NCBI GenBank assembly: GCA_016787525.1
Contig: JAEUUP010000003.1
Coordinates: forward strand, 1 to 64,000
Source: Saprospiraceae bacterium
GTDB lineage: Bacteria; Bacteroidota; Bacteroidia; Chitinophagales; Saprospiraceae
Direction: 5' to 3'
DNA: 64,000 nt
Each line of letters starts with the position of its first letter. The stretch's first letter is position 1. The position numbers and the translations under genes were made by a program. Of this stretch, positions 1-7,922 are shown in pieces. The notes below the pieces were generated by a model. That model was not told where the DNA came from, did no database searches, and worked only from the letters and a program-made list of their open reading frames with translations.

Positions 1-49
1 TACCTAAAATAACTTAAAATAGCCGCCTTCGGCGGCAAAGAGACCTTTT

Positions 50-120
50 GGAGCGAGATGTTTTATTTTTTTGAATTGTGGGTGCAGCCCACAATTCAAA
101 AAAATAAAACATCTCGCTCC
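50..120. repeat. 33-bp perfect foldback hairpin
   Basis: The arms at 50-82 and 88-120 are perfect reverse complements around a 5-base loop (83-87). Smaller GC-rich hairpins flank the structure on both sides: GCCGCC/GGCGGC at 22-36 and CGGCGGC/GCCGCCG at 135-151, the latter followed by a T run. The region 1-200 has no supported gene. It may be a terminator complex for a gene left of the window or a foldback repetitive element. A related but different long hairpin lies at 47473-47531. Confidence 0.9.
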
Positions 121-200
121 ATCCTCCCTTTTTTCGGCGGCAAAGCCGCCGTTTTTCAACTAAAAAATTACCGAAGTATTGCTAATTACACTTAAAAATT

Positions 201-989
201 ATGAAATCGAAGACTATTTTACTCATTTTACTCACTTTGAACCAAATTTTGCTGGCTCAAAAATCTCAAAAGAATAAAACCTTCCCCCCTCAGTTAGCTG
301 TACCCGAAGGCGTGAGCGCGACGGACGGCGCATCGGCGGACTATATTGATATTCACTGGATTGCCAAAGGTAGTGGTACAACTTATCGTGTTTTTCGCAG
401 CGACAACCCCTCAGTAATAGGGGCTGAAATTACATCAAAACCGCAGATTGTAGGTTTTTTCAGAGATGGCGATCGTTTGTTTTTGCGACAAGGGAGACGC
501 TACTACTATCGTGTCAAAGCTCAACTTAACGGCAAAGAATCGGCTTTCAGCAAAGCTGATGATGGTTTTTTGAAAGCCGTTGCTGCAGGGCACGACTCAA
601 ATTCATTGAGCCAAAAAGAAGCACAAAAAATTGATTTACAAGGACTTGAACTCAATATTCGACCATTGGACAAAACCACAATCAAGCATGGAGATTCTAT
701 TTCTGTGCGCTACATCATTGTCAATAAAGGAAACGCCCCCCTCAGTAATTTGATTGTTCATTTCACAAGTTTAGCGAAAAACGTTTATAATGGTTCTGAG
801 ATGGACATAGAAATCGAAAAAATCAACTTGTTGCAAATCGGTGCATCGCATCGTAATGTGGCGATATTGCCAACAAAAGTGCTACATTCAAACGCTATTT
901 ATGACTTAACTTTGTGGGTAGAAGACCCAAAGACGGGTCAATCTGAGCGAGCAGTATTACCTCAAAGCATTATCATCGAACAAAAATGA
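201..989 (+). CDS. Secreted protein with FN3-like and CARDB-like domains
   Basis: A 262-residue protein of unknown function, probably exported: the N-terminus is a signal peptide (basic MKSK, a leucine-rich core, then LAQ). Residues about 35-125 resemble a fibronectin type III fold, with an alternating pattern ending in YYYRVKA, as in FN3 repeats of surface proteins. Residues about 150-255 resemble a CARDB/adhesion Ig-like domain (NIRPLDKTTIKHGDSISVRY, then NKGNAPLSNL). No sorting domain is visible at the C-terminus. It is the first gene of a same-strand cluster up to 7280 and its stop overlaps the next start by 4 bases (ATGA), suggesting translational coupling. Two exact copies of the iterated 10-mer lie in it, encoding NPSV and APLS, and a one-mismatch copy lies near 286. 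Confidence 0.7.
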   Translation: MKSKTILLILLTLNQILLAQKSQKNKTFPPQLAVPEGVSATDGASADYIDIHWIAKGSGTTYRVFRSDNPSVIGAEITSKPQIVGFFRDGDRLFLRQGRRYYYRVKAQLNGKESAFSKADDGFLKAVAAGHDSNSLSQKEAQKIDLQGLELNIRPLDKTTIKHGDSISVRYIIVNKGNAPLSNLIVHFTSLAKNVYNGSEMDIEIEKINLLQIGASHRNVAILPTKVLHSNAIYDLTLWVEDPKTGQSERAVLPQSIIIEQK

Positions 990-2482
990 AACGACAAATT
1001 CTATATCATTTTTTATCGTATTTTAGAAATAGGATGAGTTTTGTGCAAAATAACCTTTTACGAACCCTTTTGCTCTGCTTCTCGTGCCTAATTTGTGAAT
1101 ACTCAAAGCTCAATGCGCAATGCTCGTGCAACCGTCAACGGGACTCGTTGGCACTCAAAAAGTTTTACGAGGCAACAGACGGTGCTAATAGTTGGGTCAA
1201 AAAGTGGGATTTTACAAAGCCTATGAGTCAATGGTTTGGTGTAGATACATCGCCAGAAGGTTGTGTCATTGGTCTTGACCTTGATGGCAATTACAATAAA
1301 GGTTGGTCAAGCGGTTTTGGTGGCAATGGTTTGAATGGCAGTTTGCCAGTTGAGTTTGGAAATTTATGTAAGTTACAATACCTTATTCTGCGCGAAAACC
1401 CTAAGCTGGGTGGCATTTTGCCCAATATTTTTAACAATTTTTCAGAATTAATCCTTATTTGGGTAGGTTCTTGCTCGTTCAAAGGTCCTTTTCCAAGCAG
1501 TTTTTGGCAAATGGGAAAAATGAGTTCCATAGAATTTAATGATAACAAGTTGTCTATGACAATTCCGAAAGAAATTGGTAATTTGAGGCAATTACGAGCC
1601 ATTAATTTTGAAAAATGTGATTTGCAAGGTACTTTACCCAGTGAAATAGGTAATTTAACCCGTTTGCAATGTCTTTACTTATCGCTCAATCCTAATTTAA
1701 GTGGTAAAATTCCAATTTCGTTCCAAAATTTGATCGATTTACGCATTTTTAATCTCAATTATTCTGCTTTTGATAGCCTACCTAACCTCAGCAACCTACC
1801 ATTTGCGCCTAATGTGGACTGTGGAGACGGCTTTTTTGCCTGCGAAAATCATTTTACATTCGACGATATTTTACCGAATTGGTCTGTGAAACAAAAAGCA
1901 CAATTAGAATTTTGCACCCAAATCAATGTTTTTAAAGATACAACGATAACGCTCGAAGAAGGTGGCAATTTAACTTTAAACTTAGGTTTCGATGGTTCGT
2001 TGACAACGAATACTTATGAATGGCGGCGCAACGATACGACTATTGCTGCTCTGACATCTCGACAAAATCGGCTCATACTGAGGGGTATCAAACCCGAACA
2101 AGCGGGCGTTTATGTGTGCGATGTCACAAACGACAATGTGCCAAACACCTTCCTCCGAACAGGTAAAATACGCATCAATGTCAAGGCTAAACCGACCCAA
2201 ACCGTCACGCCCGACAAGCCTTTGGGCATCTCTCCAAACGGCGATGGTATGAATGATTTTTTGATATTTGACGAAATTACAACAGGAAACTTTCCTAAAA
2301 ATGAATTGGTTATCAAGAATCGGTGGGGACAAACTGTATTTAAGAAAACGAAATATGAGAACGACTGGTCAGGTCAATCTGTGAAAGGTGAAGATTTGCC
2401 ACCAGGAACGTACTATTATATTTTACGGCTCGACATCAACGACGGTAATATCAAAACAGGCGATATATTATTGGTTCGATAA
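986..2482 (+). CDS. Leucine-rich-repeat surface protein with Ig-like and CHU_C (T9SS type B) domains
   Basis: A 498-residue predicted exported protein, probably displayed on the cell surface or secreted through T9SS. The hydrophobic signal (LLRTLLLCFSCLIC) starts about 25 residues in, so translation may begin at the second Met (codon 17, position 1034) rather than at 986; 986 overlaps the preceding stop. After a cysteine-rich start comes the ALKKFYEATDGANSW motif that precedes bacterial LRRs, then LRRs at about residues 90-270 (L..L.L..N..L.G.IP pattern). An Ig-like segment at about 310-395 ends with AGVYVCDV. The C-terminal 90 residues (SPNGDGMNDFLIF, NRWGQTVFK, PPGTYYYIL) match the gliding-motility CHU_C type B sorting domain, which in known cases often works with a PorP/SprF partner. 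Such a partner is encoded at 6330. Confidence 0.85.
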   Translation: MKRQILYHFLSYFRNRMSFVQNNLLRTLLLCFSCLICEYSKLNAQCSCNRQRDSLALKKFYEATDGANSWVKKWDFTKPMSQWFGVDTSPEGCVIGLDLDGNYNKGWSSGFGGNGLNGSLPVEFGNLCKLQYLILRENPKLGGILPNIFNNFSELILIWVGSCSFKGPFPSSFWQMGKMSSIEFNDNKLSMTIPKEIGNLRQLRAINFEKCDLQGTLPSEIGNLTRLQCLYLSLNPNLSGKIPISFQNLIDLRIFNLNYSAFDSLPNLSNLPFAPNVDCGDGFFACENHFTFDDILPNWSVKQKAQLEFCTQINVFKDTTITLEEGGNLTLNLGFDGSLTTNTYEWRRNDTTIAALTSRQNRLILRGIKPEQAGVYVCDVTNDNVPNTFLRTGKIRINVKAKPTQTVTPDKPLGISPNGDGMNDFLIFDEITTGNFPKNELVIKNRWGQTVFKKTKYENDWSGQSVKGEDLPPGTYYYILRLDINDGNIKTGDILLVR

Positions 2483-2495
2483 ACCCTATTCACTC

Positions 2496-3884
2496 ATGCG
2501 TAATTATTTGATTATTATATTTTTATTATTATTTTTTGCAAAAAATCATGCCCAACCCAAACGTGGCACAGGTCTGATTTTGAACGATGCCAAATATCGA
2601 GAAACACCCACTTTGTCGCAGTTTGAAGGTGTGAAATACAATAATGTGCCACTAAAGTTTAGCTTACGACCGTACTGTCCCGTAGTAGGCGACCAATACG
2701 AAACCAGCACTTGTGTCGGTTGGGCTGTGGGCTATGGTGCATTGACCATTGCAAAAGCAACGGCTTTAGGCATGAAAAACACAGATTCTATTACGCAAAT
2801 TGCCCATTCGGCTTTCTATATTTACAATCGAGTAGCAACTGATTGCAAAGTCGGTGCAGAGCTCTCAGCCGCTTTAAATTTAGTGCATACTGAAGGGGAC
2901 TGTTTAAGCCGCACTTTTAGTAATGACATTAAAAATTGTGAGAAAAACCCTACAGAAAATGCGAAACAAGAAGCATATTTCTATAAAATTAAAGACTATA
3001 TCACCGTTTTCAGAATAGAAGATGCACCTAATGTTAAAATAAAAAAAATGCAACAAACACTTGCTGCAGGCAATCCCATTGTAGTGGCACTTAATATTGG
3101 CAATTCATTTTATCAAATCAAAAAAAATGACGAATTTTGGCTGCCTTCTAAAAATGAAGTGGGCGACGAAGCTCATGCAATGGTTGTTGTTGGCTATGAT
3201 GCTGTCAAAGGTTGGTTCGAGTTGATGAATAGTTGGGGCAGTGGATGGGCCGATGGTGGTTTTATAAAAGTAAAAACTGAGGATTTTGTGCGTTTTGCGC
3301 GATATGCTTATCAAATTCTGCCTGAAGACCGCAGTTTACTGAGGGGGGGATTTTCTTTCAGAACTGTCAAAAAAGGTGGCGACGAGTTTGACAATACAAA
3401 AGTGTATTACGACGGCGAGACTAAAACCTATAAAACAGAGCAGGCAAGATGGCAAATTGGGGATATTTTTCAGTTAGCGGCACATAATCTACCCAAGGGT
3501 AAATATGTGTATGTATTTAGCTTTGATGCTAAAAATCAACTGACTATACATTTTCCTTTGGATAATAAAAATGTTTTCATGCCCAATTCTGATGCTGAAC
3601 TTATCATTCCTGACCCCGAAACTGCTATGCAAATTTCGGAAGCTGGCGAAGATAATTTATGCGTTTTATATGCCGATTATGCCATTCCTGATTTAAAAAA
3701 ACGCTTGTCAAGGGTAGAAAATGCCACAGGTGATGTCAAGAAAAGATTAAAAGCAGGCTTTGAAGACATATTGATAGATGAAACAAATGTGAACTACAAA
3801 CCCGACGATATGCAGTGCGAAGTGGTTCGTAATTCTGAAAAAAAATATGTCGTAGCCATGATTTTATCTATAAAAGCATTGTAA
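2496..3884 (+). CDS. Papain-family (C1) cysteine peptidase, secreted
   Basis: A 462-residue cysteine peptidase. The open frame extends upstream to 2388, inside the previous gene, but the ATG at 2496 begins a typical signal peptide (MRNYL, a hydrophobic run, then NHAQ) and follows the previous stop by 13 bases, so it is preferred. Papain-family catalytic residues are visible: Cys73 in TSTCVGWAVGYG, His227 in DEAHAMVVVGYD and Asn245 in LMNSWGSGW, in the family's order. No long propeptide precedes Cys73; the extra 200 C-terminal residues have no domain I recognise. One exact 10-mer copy encodes LLRGG. Its place beside a caspase-domain gene and a CHU_C protein suggests it acts on surface or periplasmic proteins, but the substrate is unknown. 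Confidence 0.88.
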   Translation: MRNYLIIIFLLLFFAKNHAQPKRGTGLILNDAKYRETPTLSQFEGVKYNNVPLKFSLRPYCPVVGDQYETSTCVGWAVGYGALTIAKATALGMKNTDSITQIAHSAFYIYNRVATDCKVGAELSAALNLVHTEGDCLSRTFSNDIKNCEKNPTENAKQEAYFYKIKDYITVFRIEDAPNVKIKKMQQTLAAGNPIVVALNIGNSFYQIKKNDEFWLPSKNEVGDEAHAMVVVGYDAVKGWFELMNSWGSGWADGGFIKVKTEDFVRFARYAYQILPEDRSLLRGGFSFRTVKKGGDEFDNTKVYYDGETKTYKTEQARWQIGDIFQLAAHNLPKGKYVYVFSFDAKNQLTIHFPLDNKNVFMPNSDAELIIPDPETAMQISEAGEDNLCVLYADYAIPDLKKRLSRVENATGDVKKRLKAGFEDILIDETNVNYKPDDMQCEVVRNSEKKYVVAMILSIKAL

Positions 3885-3902
3885 TTGATCATTTGTTGAA
3901 TA

Positions 3903-3968
3903 GTCATTGGTTGATTGCTCATTAGGTAATTGACTTTTCCAATGACTAATGCTCAATCAACCAATGAC
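3903..3968. repeat. 23-bp imperfect inverted repeat (ATTGGTTGATTG family)
   Basis: The arms at 3903-3925 and 3946-3968 pair at 21 of 23 positions. They fill most of the 105-base gap between the papain-like and caspase-domain genes and could form a processing or attenuating hairpin in the transcript. The same core (GTCATTGGTTGAT with its complement) recurs at 12737-12804. Confidence 0.8.
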
Positions 3969-3989
3969 CAATTAACCAAAAGTTAATTT

Positions 3990-6320
3990 ATGAAAAAAAC
4001 ACTTTTACTTTTTCTCTACTTTTTGATTTCAAAAGGTCTAACCGCACAGCAAAAATTCCCAACAATAATGTGGGAGAAAGACTTGCAAAAAGTCGAAAGC
4101 ATACATCGTGTTTTTCAGAATAAAAAAGGGAATATTTTGCTTCTGGGGGAAAATACAACAGATGGTTATCTGGCTGAAATGCGACCTAATGGTAGTTTTA
4201 TTTTTGAAAAAAACATCAACCCAAGCCCCAAAAATGGTTGTTATGACCCGATAAATATCGTCGAAGCTAAAAATGGAAATGGTTACATCATAGGTGCACG
4301 ACAATGTAAACCCAGTCAAATCGCACTCACACATATTGATAATCAAGGAAATACAGTTTGGCATTTTCCATTAGAAGATACTGAGGGGGCTAATATTGAC
4401 ATTGTGGAAGATGGTCTGACAGGACAAATCTATGTGGCTGCAAAAACCAAAAATGGTTTTTGGGTTGCTTGTGTCAAAACACCTCAAGCTAATGGCACGT
4501 TGCAATTTATTTGGAAAAAAAACTTTGAAATAAATGGTACAGCGGCTCGATTGATATTGACTGAAAGCAGAAACTTAGTCGTTGTGGGTTATGAATCTGC
4601 TGATCCTTATTCAACAGGTTTAATTAAATGCTTGACTACTGAGGGGAAGGTTTTGTGGGAAAAACGTTTTGAAAAATCTGTTTTTTTGGATGTTATGGAC
4701 TCTGGCGACGAGCATATTTGGCTTTGTGGCTACTATTTAACCAAACGTGACAATCGCGATTTTTTACTCATGGAGCTACTACCCTCGGGTGAGCTTGTGG
4801 AGCGTTATGTATTTGGGGGTATTGGTTTGGATGTCGCTCGTAGTTTTGTACGTGACATTGAAAACAACTTTTATCTCATTGGTTCAAGTACTTCTCAAAC
4901 CCGCAGCGACAGATACGATGATATGTGCGTATTTAAAACCACATCGAAGGGTAAACAATTGTGGCAGAGAGCATTATACATAGGTAGTAATGAGTTGGAT
5001 ATTGCCCACACGGGTTTATTACTCTCAGATGGTCGCTTGGTCTTGGGCGGAGAGTCCAATGAAAAAGGACATGTCATCATGTTGGATAAAGCTTTTACAC
5101 CTAAGTTTTCGCCCGAATCTATTGACAATTCACTCGATTTGACAAAAAATACACCTTCAAAAATCGGAGAAACACCTTCCTCTCCAAAGGAATCACTAAC
5201 TGTCAAAACACCAGAAACACAATTACAATGGTTATCACCAAATCCGCTAAAGACGGGTTATGATTTCGATGCGGTGTATGAACGCTTACATCTTGAAATT
5301 CAAGCACGCTCCACTCAACCTTTAGCAAAAGAACATTTTAAACTTTTTGTGAACAATAAACTTATTGAAGGTACAAAATTGGACAATATAAAAATACGCA
5401 AGTCACCGAACGACAAGGCAGGCGATTATACATTTTTTTGGGAAACAGATATTGATTTGCCTATAGGAAAAAATACTGTTGAAGTGGTGGTGACAAATGG
5501 CGTGGGAATGGCTAAAAGTGAGGCTTTACGACCGAATTTCATATCAAAACCCAATTTATACTTGCTTTCTGTTGGTATTCCATCCGATTTGCGCTACACT
5601 ACGAAAGATGCAAACGATATTGTACAAGCCTTCAAAGGGCAAGAAGGACGGCTTTTTCAACGCGTTTTTGCTGATGTTTTGAATACCGAAACCAATACAA
5701 CTTACGGAACATTGATTCAAAATATTGGCTATTTGAAGGAAGGCTATCAGATTCGTCCTCAAGATGTTGTGGTCGTTTTTATATCGTCGCATGGCTTTGT
5801 GGACGTATCGAATGCAGAAAATTTCTATATACAACCCTCTGATGTTAAGCGACAATATGCGCCTGCTTGTTTGGATTTTAAGAAGCATATTCGTGATTTT
5901 TTACAACAAATCAAAGCTAAGCAACTGATTTTCGTTGATGCTTGTCAAAGTGGTGGCGGCATAAAAGGAGATGATTCAGAAGCTATAAATAAAGCCATTG
6001 CACAGTTGATGAAAGCCGAAACGGGTCTGCGTTGCATATCATCGAGCCAAGCCAATGAAAAATCGCACGAAGATGCTGTTTGGGAAAATGGCGCATTCAC
6101 CAAAGCCATGAAAGAGGCTTTTGCTAACGAAAAAGTAGAAACTACTGAGGGGATACGTCAAGCCAATGCCAATGGAGATAATATATTGACTGTGAAAGAA
6201 TTATATGCTTTTTTAAGAATTCGTGTTCCGTTTATGGTTAAACGTGTAAAAGGAGCTGTGCAGAATCCCCAAGCCTTTAATGTTGAAACGTTAGATGATT
6301 TTCCTATCTATGTTTATTAA
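3990..6320 (+). CDS. Secreted caspase-domain (C14) protein with N-terminal propeller-like region
   Basis: A 776-residue protein with a clear signal peptide (MKKTLLLFLYFLISKGLTAQ). Residues about 25-380 form repeated strands of the type WEKDL, LWEKRF, LWQRAL and LVLGGES, resembling a beta-propeller or delta-60-like repeat region. Residues about 420-515 look like an Ig-like domain. The C-terminal 260 residues are a caspase-like peptidase: the His motif VVVFISSHGFV has His601 and the Cys motif LIFVDACQSGGG has Cys652, the catalytic pair of clan CD. A complete dyad suggests activity. Bacterial caspase-like proteins can act in signalling, cell death or surface protein processing; which applies here is not visible. 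Three exact 10-mer copies encode TEG. It lies 9 bases upstream of the PorP/SprF gene. Confidence 0.88.
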   Translation: MKKTLLLFLYFLISKGLTAQQKFPTIMWEKDLQKVESIHRVFQNKKGNILLLGENTTDGYLAEMRPNGSFIFEKNINPSPKNGCYDPINIVEAKNGNGYIIGARQCKPSQIALTHIDNQGNTVWHFPLEDTEGANIDIVEDGLTGQIYVAAKTKNGFWVACVKTPQANGTLQFIWKKNFEINGTAARLILTESRNLVVVGYESADPYSTGLIKCLTTEGKVLWEKRFEKSVFLDVMDSGDEHIWLCGYYLTKRDNRDFLLMELLPSGELVERYVFGGIGLDVARSFVRDIENNFYLIGSSTSQTRSDRYDDMCVFKTTSKGKQLWQRALYIGSNELDIAHTGLLLSDGRLVLGGESNEKGHVIMLDKAFTPKFSPESIDNSLDLTKNTPSKIGETPSSPKESLTVKTPETQLQWLSPNPLKTGYDFDAVYERLHLEIQARSTQPLAKEHFKLFVNNKLIEGTKLDNIKIRKSPNDKAGDYTFFWETDIDLPIGKNTVEVVVTNGVGMAKSEALRPNFISKPNLYLLSVGIPSDLRYTTKDANDIVQAFKGQEGRLFQRVFADVLNTETNTTYGTLIQNIGYLKEGYQIRPQDVVVVFISSHGFVDVSNAENFYIQPSDVKRQYAPACLDFKKHIRDFLQQIKAKQLIFVDACQSGGGIKGDDSEAINKAIAQLMKAETGLRCISSSQANEKSHEDAVWENGAFTKAMKEAFANEKVETTEGIRQANANGDNILTVKELYAFLRIRVPFMVKRVKGAVQNPQAFNVETLDDFPIYVY

Positions 6321-6329
6321 ATACAAAAA

Positions 6330-7280
6330 ATGAAAAAATATGTTCTTGTTCTATATTTTTATTTATCAAATTGGACTTTAGAAGCCCAACAAACACCCCT
6401 TTTCACACAATATCAAGAGTATGCGACAATCATCAATCCTGCTGCTGTCACGAGTGACTATTTCCTCAACAATTATAATATGTCATTCGGTGCATCGCTT
6501 CGACAACAATGGCTGAGCCTCAATCGCAATCCGAAAACACAGATACTGAGGGGGGACTATATTGGTCGAACAGATAATTTTTTCAACATATCAACAGGCG
6601 GGTATTTTATGAGTGATCGTGCAGGTTCAACAGATTTGACTGGTCTGTATGGACGATTGGCAATAATTGGATCAAATGACCCACAAAAAAGCGGTTTTTC
6701 ATTAGGTTTTAGTGGCGGGTTGGCACGTTTGAGTTTGAATGTCAGCGATGTATATGTGCGCGACGCAGCAGACCTCTCATTACTGCAAACGGCAAAATGG
6801 TTTCCTGATTTGGGCATAGGTTTGTTCGGGTATAGAAGTTTGTCGGACAAAGGCGAAGGTGATTTTATCGCTTATGGTGGTGTGTCTATTCCTCAAATTT
6901 TAGGAAACAATATTTTTTTTCAAACAGACCAAAAACAAATCAATGTGTCTCGTGTTCGGCATTTTTATGGTACAGCAGGTTTGGTTATGTACGTGAATAG
7001 TCAAAGTTATTTTGAGCAATCGGTTTGGATAAAATATGTGGTGGGCCTGCCAATTCACTACGATTTTAATTTACGTTACCAGATGATGCCTGCTTTGAAG
7101 TTGGGTGTAGGCTATTCAACATCTCAAACCGTGCATGGAGAAGCAAGTTTTGCTTTTGGTGAAGGTGAAAAAAGACTGTTTCGGATAGGTTATGGTTTCG
7201 ACTATGCATTTGGGACAGAAGCCCCTTTTTTTGGTGCAACACATGAAGTTAACCTTGTATTGCTTTTGGACAATAGATAA
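6330..7280 (+). CDS. PorP/SprF-family type IX secretion outer membrane protein
   Basis: A 316-residue outer membrane protein. It has a signal peptide ending in LEAQQ and the family's opening signature, PLFTQYQEYATIINPAAV, where FTQY and NPA are hallmarks. The rest alternates amphipathic strands, consistent with a beta-barrel. In Flavobacterium, SprF is needed for secretion of the large adhesin SprB, and paralogues are often paired with CHU_C-domain proteins. Here the likely client is the LRR-CHU_C protein at 986, with the two protease genes between them. One 10-mer copy encodes ILRGD. It converges on arfB with only 8 bases between the stop codons. Confidence 0.88.
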   Translation: MKKYVLVLYFYLSNWTLEAQQTPLFTQYQEYATIINPAAVTSDYFLNNYNMSFGASLRQQWLSLNRNPKTQILRGDYIGRTDNFFNISTGGYFMSDRAGSTDLTGLYGRLAIIGSNDPQKSGFSLGFSGGLARLSLNVSDVYVRDAADLSLLQTAKWFPDLGIGLFGYRSLSDKGEGDFIAYGGVSIPQILGNNIFFQTDQKQINVSRVRHFYGTAGLVMYVNSQSYFEQSVWIKYVVGLPIHYDFNLRYQMMPALKLGVGYSTSQTVHGEASFAFGEGEKRLFRIGYGFDYAFGTEAPFFGATHEVNLVLLLDNR

Positions 7281-7288
7281 TCTCCTGT

Positions 7289-7729
7289 CTATCCTTTGGT
7301 CAATAAAAAAAGGTCAAAACCATCATCATCTGTTTTGACCTTTTTTCGTCCCATTTTTTTTGCACTTTGTTGCTGTTTGTTTTTCGCTCGAGCTGCCAAT
7401 ACTGAGGGGGGAGTTTTTGTGGGCTTGCGCTCGGCTTCTTGTTTCAAGGCTTTTTCGACCAAACGAATCAATTTTTTTTCTGCCAAAATCTTGTTTGACA
7501 ATTGAGAACGCTCTGTCTGATTGATAACAGACAAAATGCCTTCTTTTGAAATTTGATTTTCTAATTTACTGAAAATCAATTCCTTTTCAGCATCTGCCAA
7601 TGCAAATGATGCTGTAATGTCTAACATCGCCTCGACTTTTGTTTCGACTTTGTTGACATTTTGCCCACCACTACCACCGCTTCGGGCAGTGCGATAAGCG
7701 AGTTCTTTTTTTAAGATATCTAAGTCCAT
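7289..7729 (-). CDS. arfB: Peptidyl-tRNA hydrolase ArfB (ribosome rescue)
   Basis: A 146-residue release-factor-like protein that hydrolyses peptidyl-tRNA on stalled ribosomes. The catalytic GGQ is at residues 21-23 in RSGGSGGQNVNKVETKVE, the standard class I RF/ArfB context, and the protein lacks the codon-recognition domains of RF1/RF2. The C-terminal 45 residues are rich in Lys, Arg and Gln (AARAKNKQQQSAKK), as in ArfB, where this tail enters the empty mRNA channel. Start and length fit the family. One exact 10-mer copy encodes TPPSV just before this tail. A hairpin terminator lies inside the 3' end of the gene. Confidence 0.93.
   Translation of the reverse strand: MDLDILKKELAYRTARSGGSGGQNVNKVETKVEAMLDITASFALADAEKELIFSKLENQISKEGILSVINQTERSQLSNKILAEKKLIRLVEKALKQEAERKPTKTPPSVLAARAKNKQQQSAKKMGRKKVKTDDDGFDLFLLTKG
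7306..7346. terminator. Bidirectional terminator inside the arfB 3' end
   Basis: A perfect 15-bp stem (7306-7320 with 7332-7346) and an 11-base loop, with A runs on the left and T runs on the right, so it can terminate in both directions. It serves the converging PorP/SprF gene and lies within the last codons of arfB. Confidence 0.8.
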
Positions 7730-7922
7730 TTTTTAAAATATTTTATTGCTGACAATTTGATGATAAAACGAATTGTACCTAAAAATAGTTCACTCATCCG
7801 ATCTAAATTCAAAGGCATTCTATACTGAGGAGTAATATTTTACAGTAAAAACTCAACCAACTTAGGCAAATTTTGTTAAAATTGCAATTCAAACCCTTTT
7901 AATAGAACGCAATTTTAAATTT

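Noticed and set aside
22-151. CRISPR array near the left edge
   Set aside because: The repeats are inverted, not direct, and there are no regular spacers; no cas genes are in the window.
2388-2495. N-terminal extension of the papain-like protease
   Set aside because: It lies inside the end of the CHU_C gene; the signal peptide begins at 2496.
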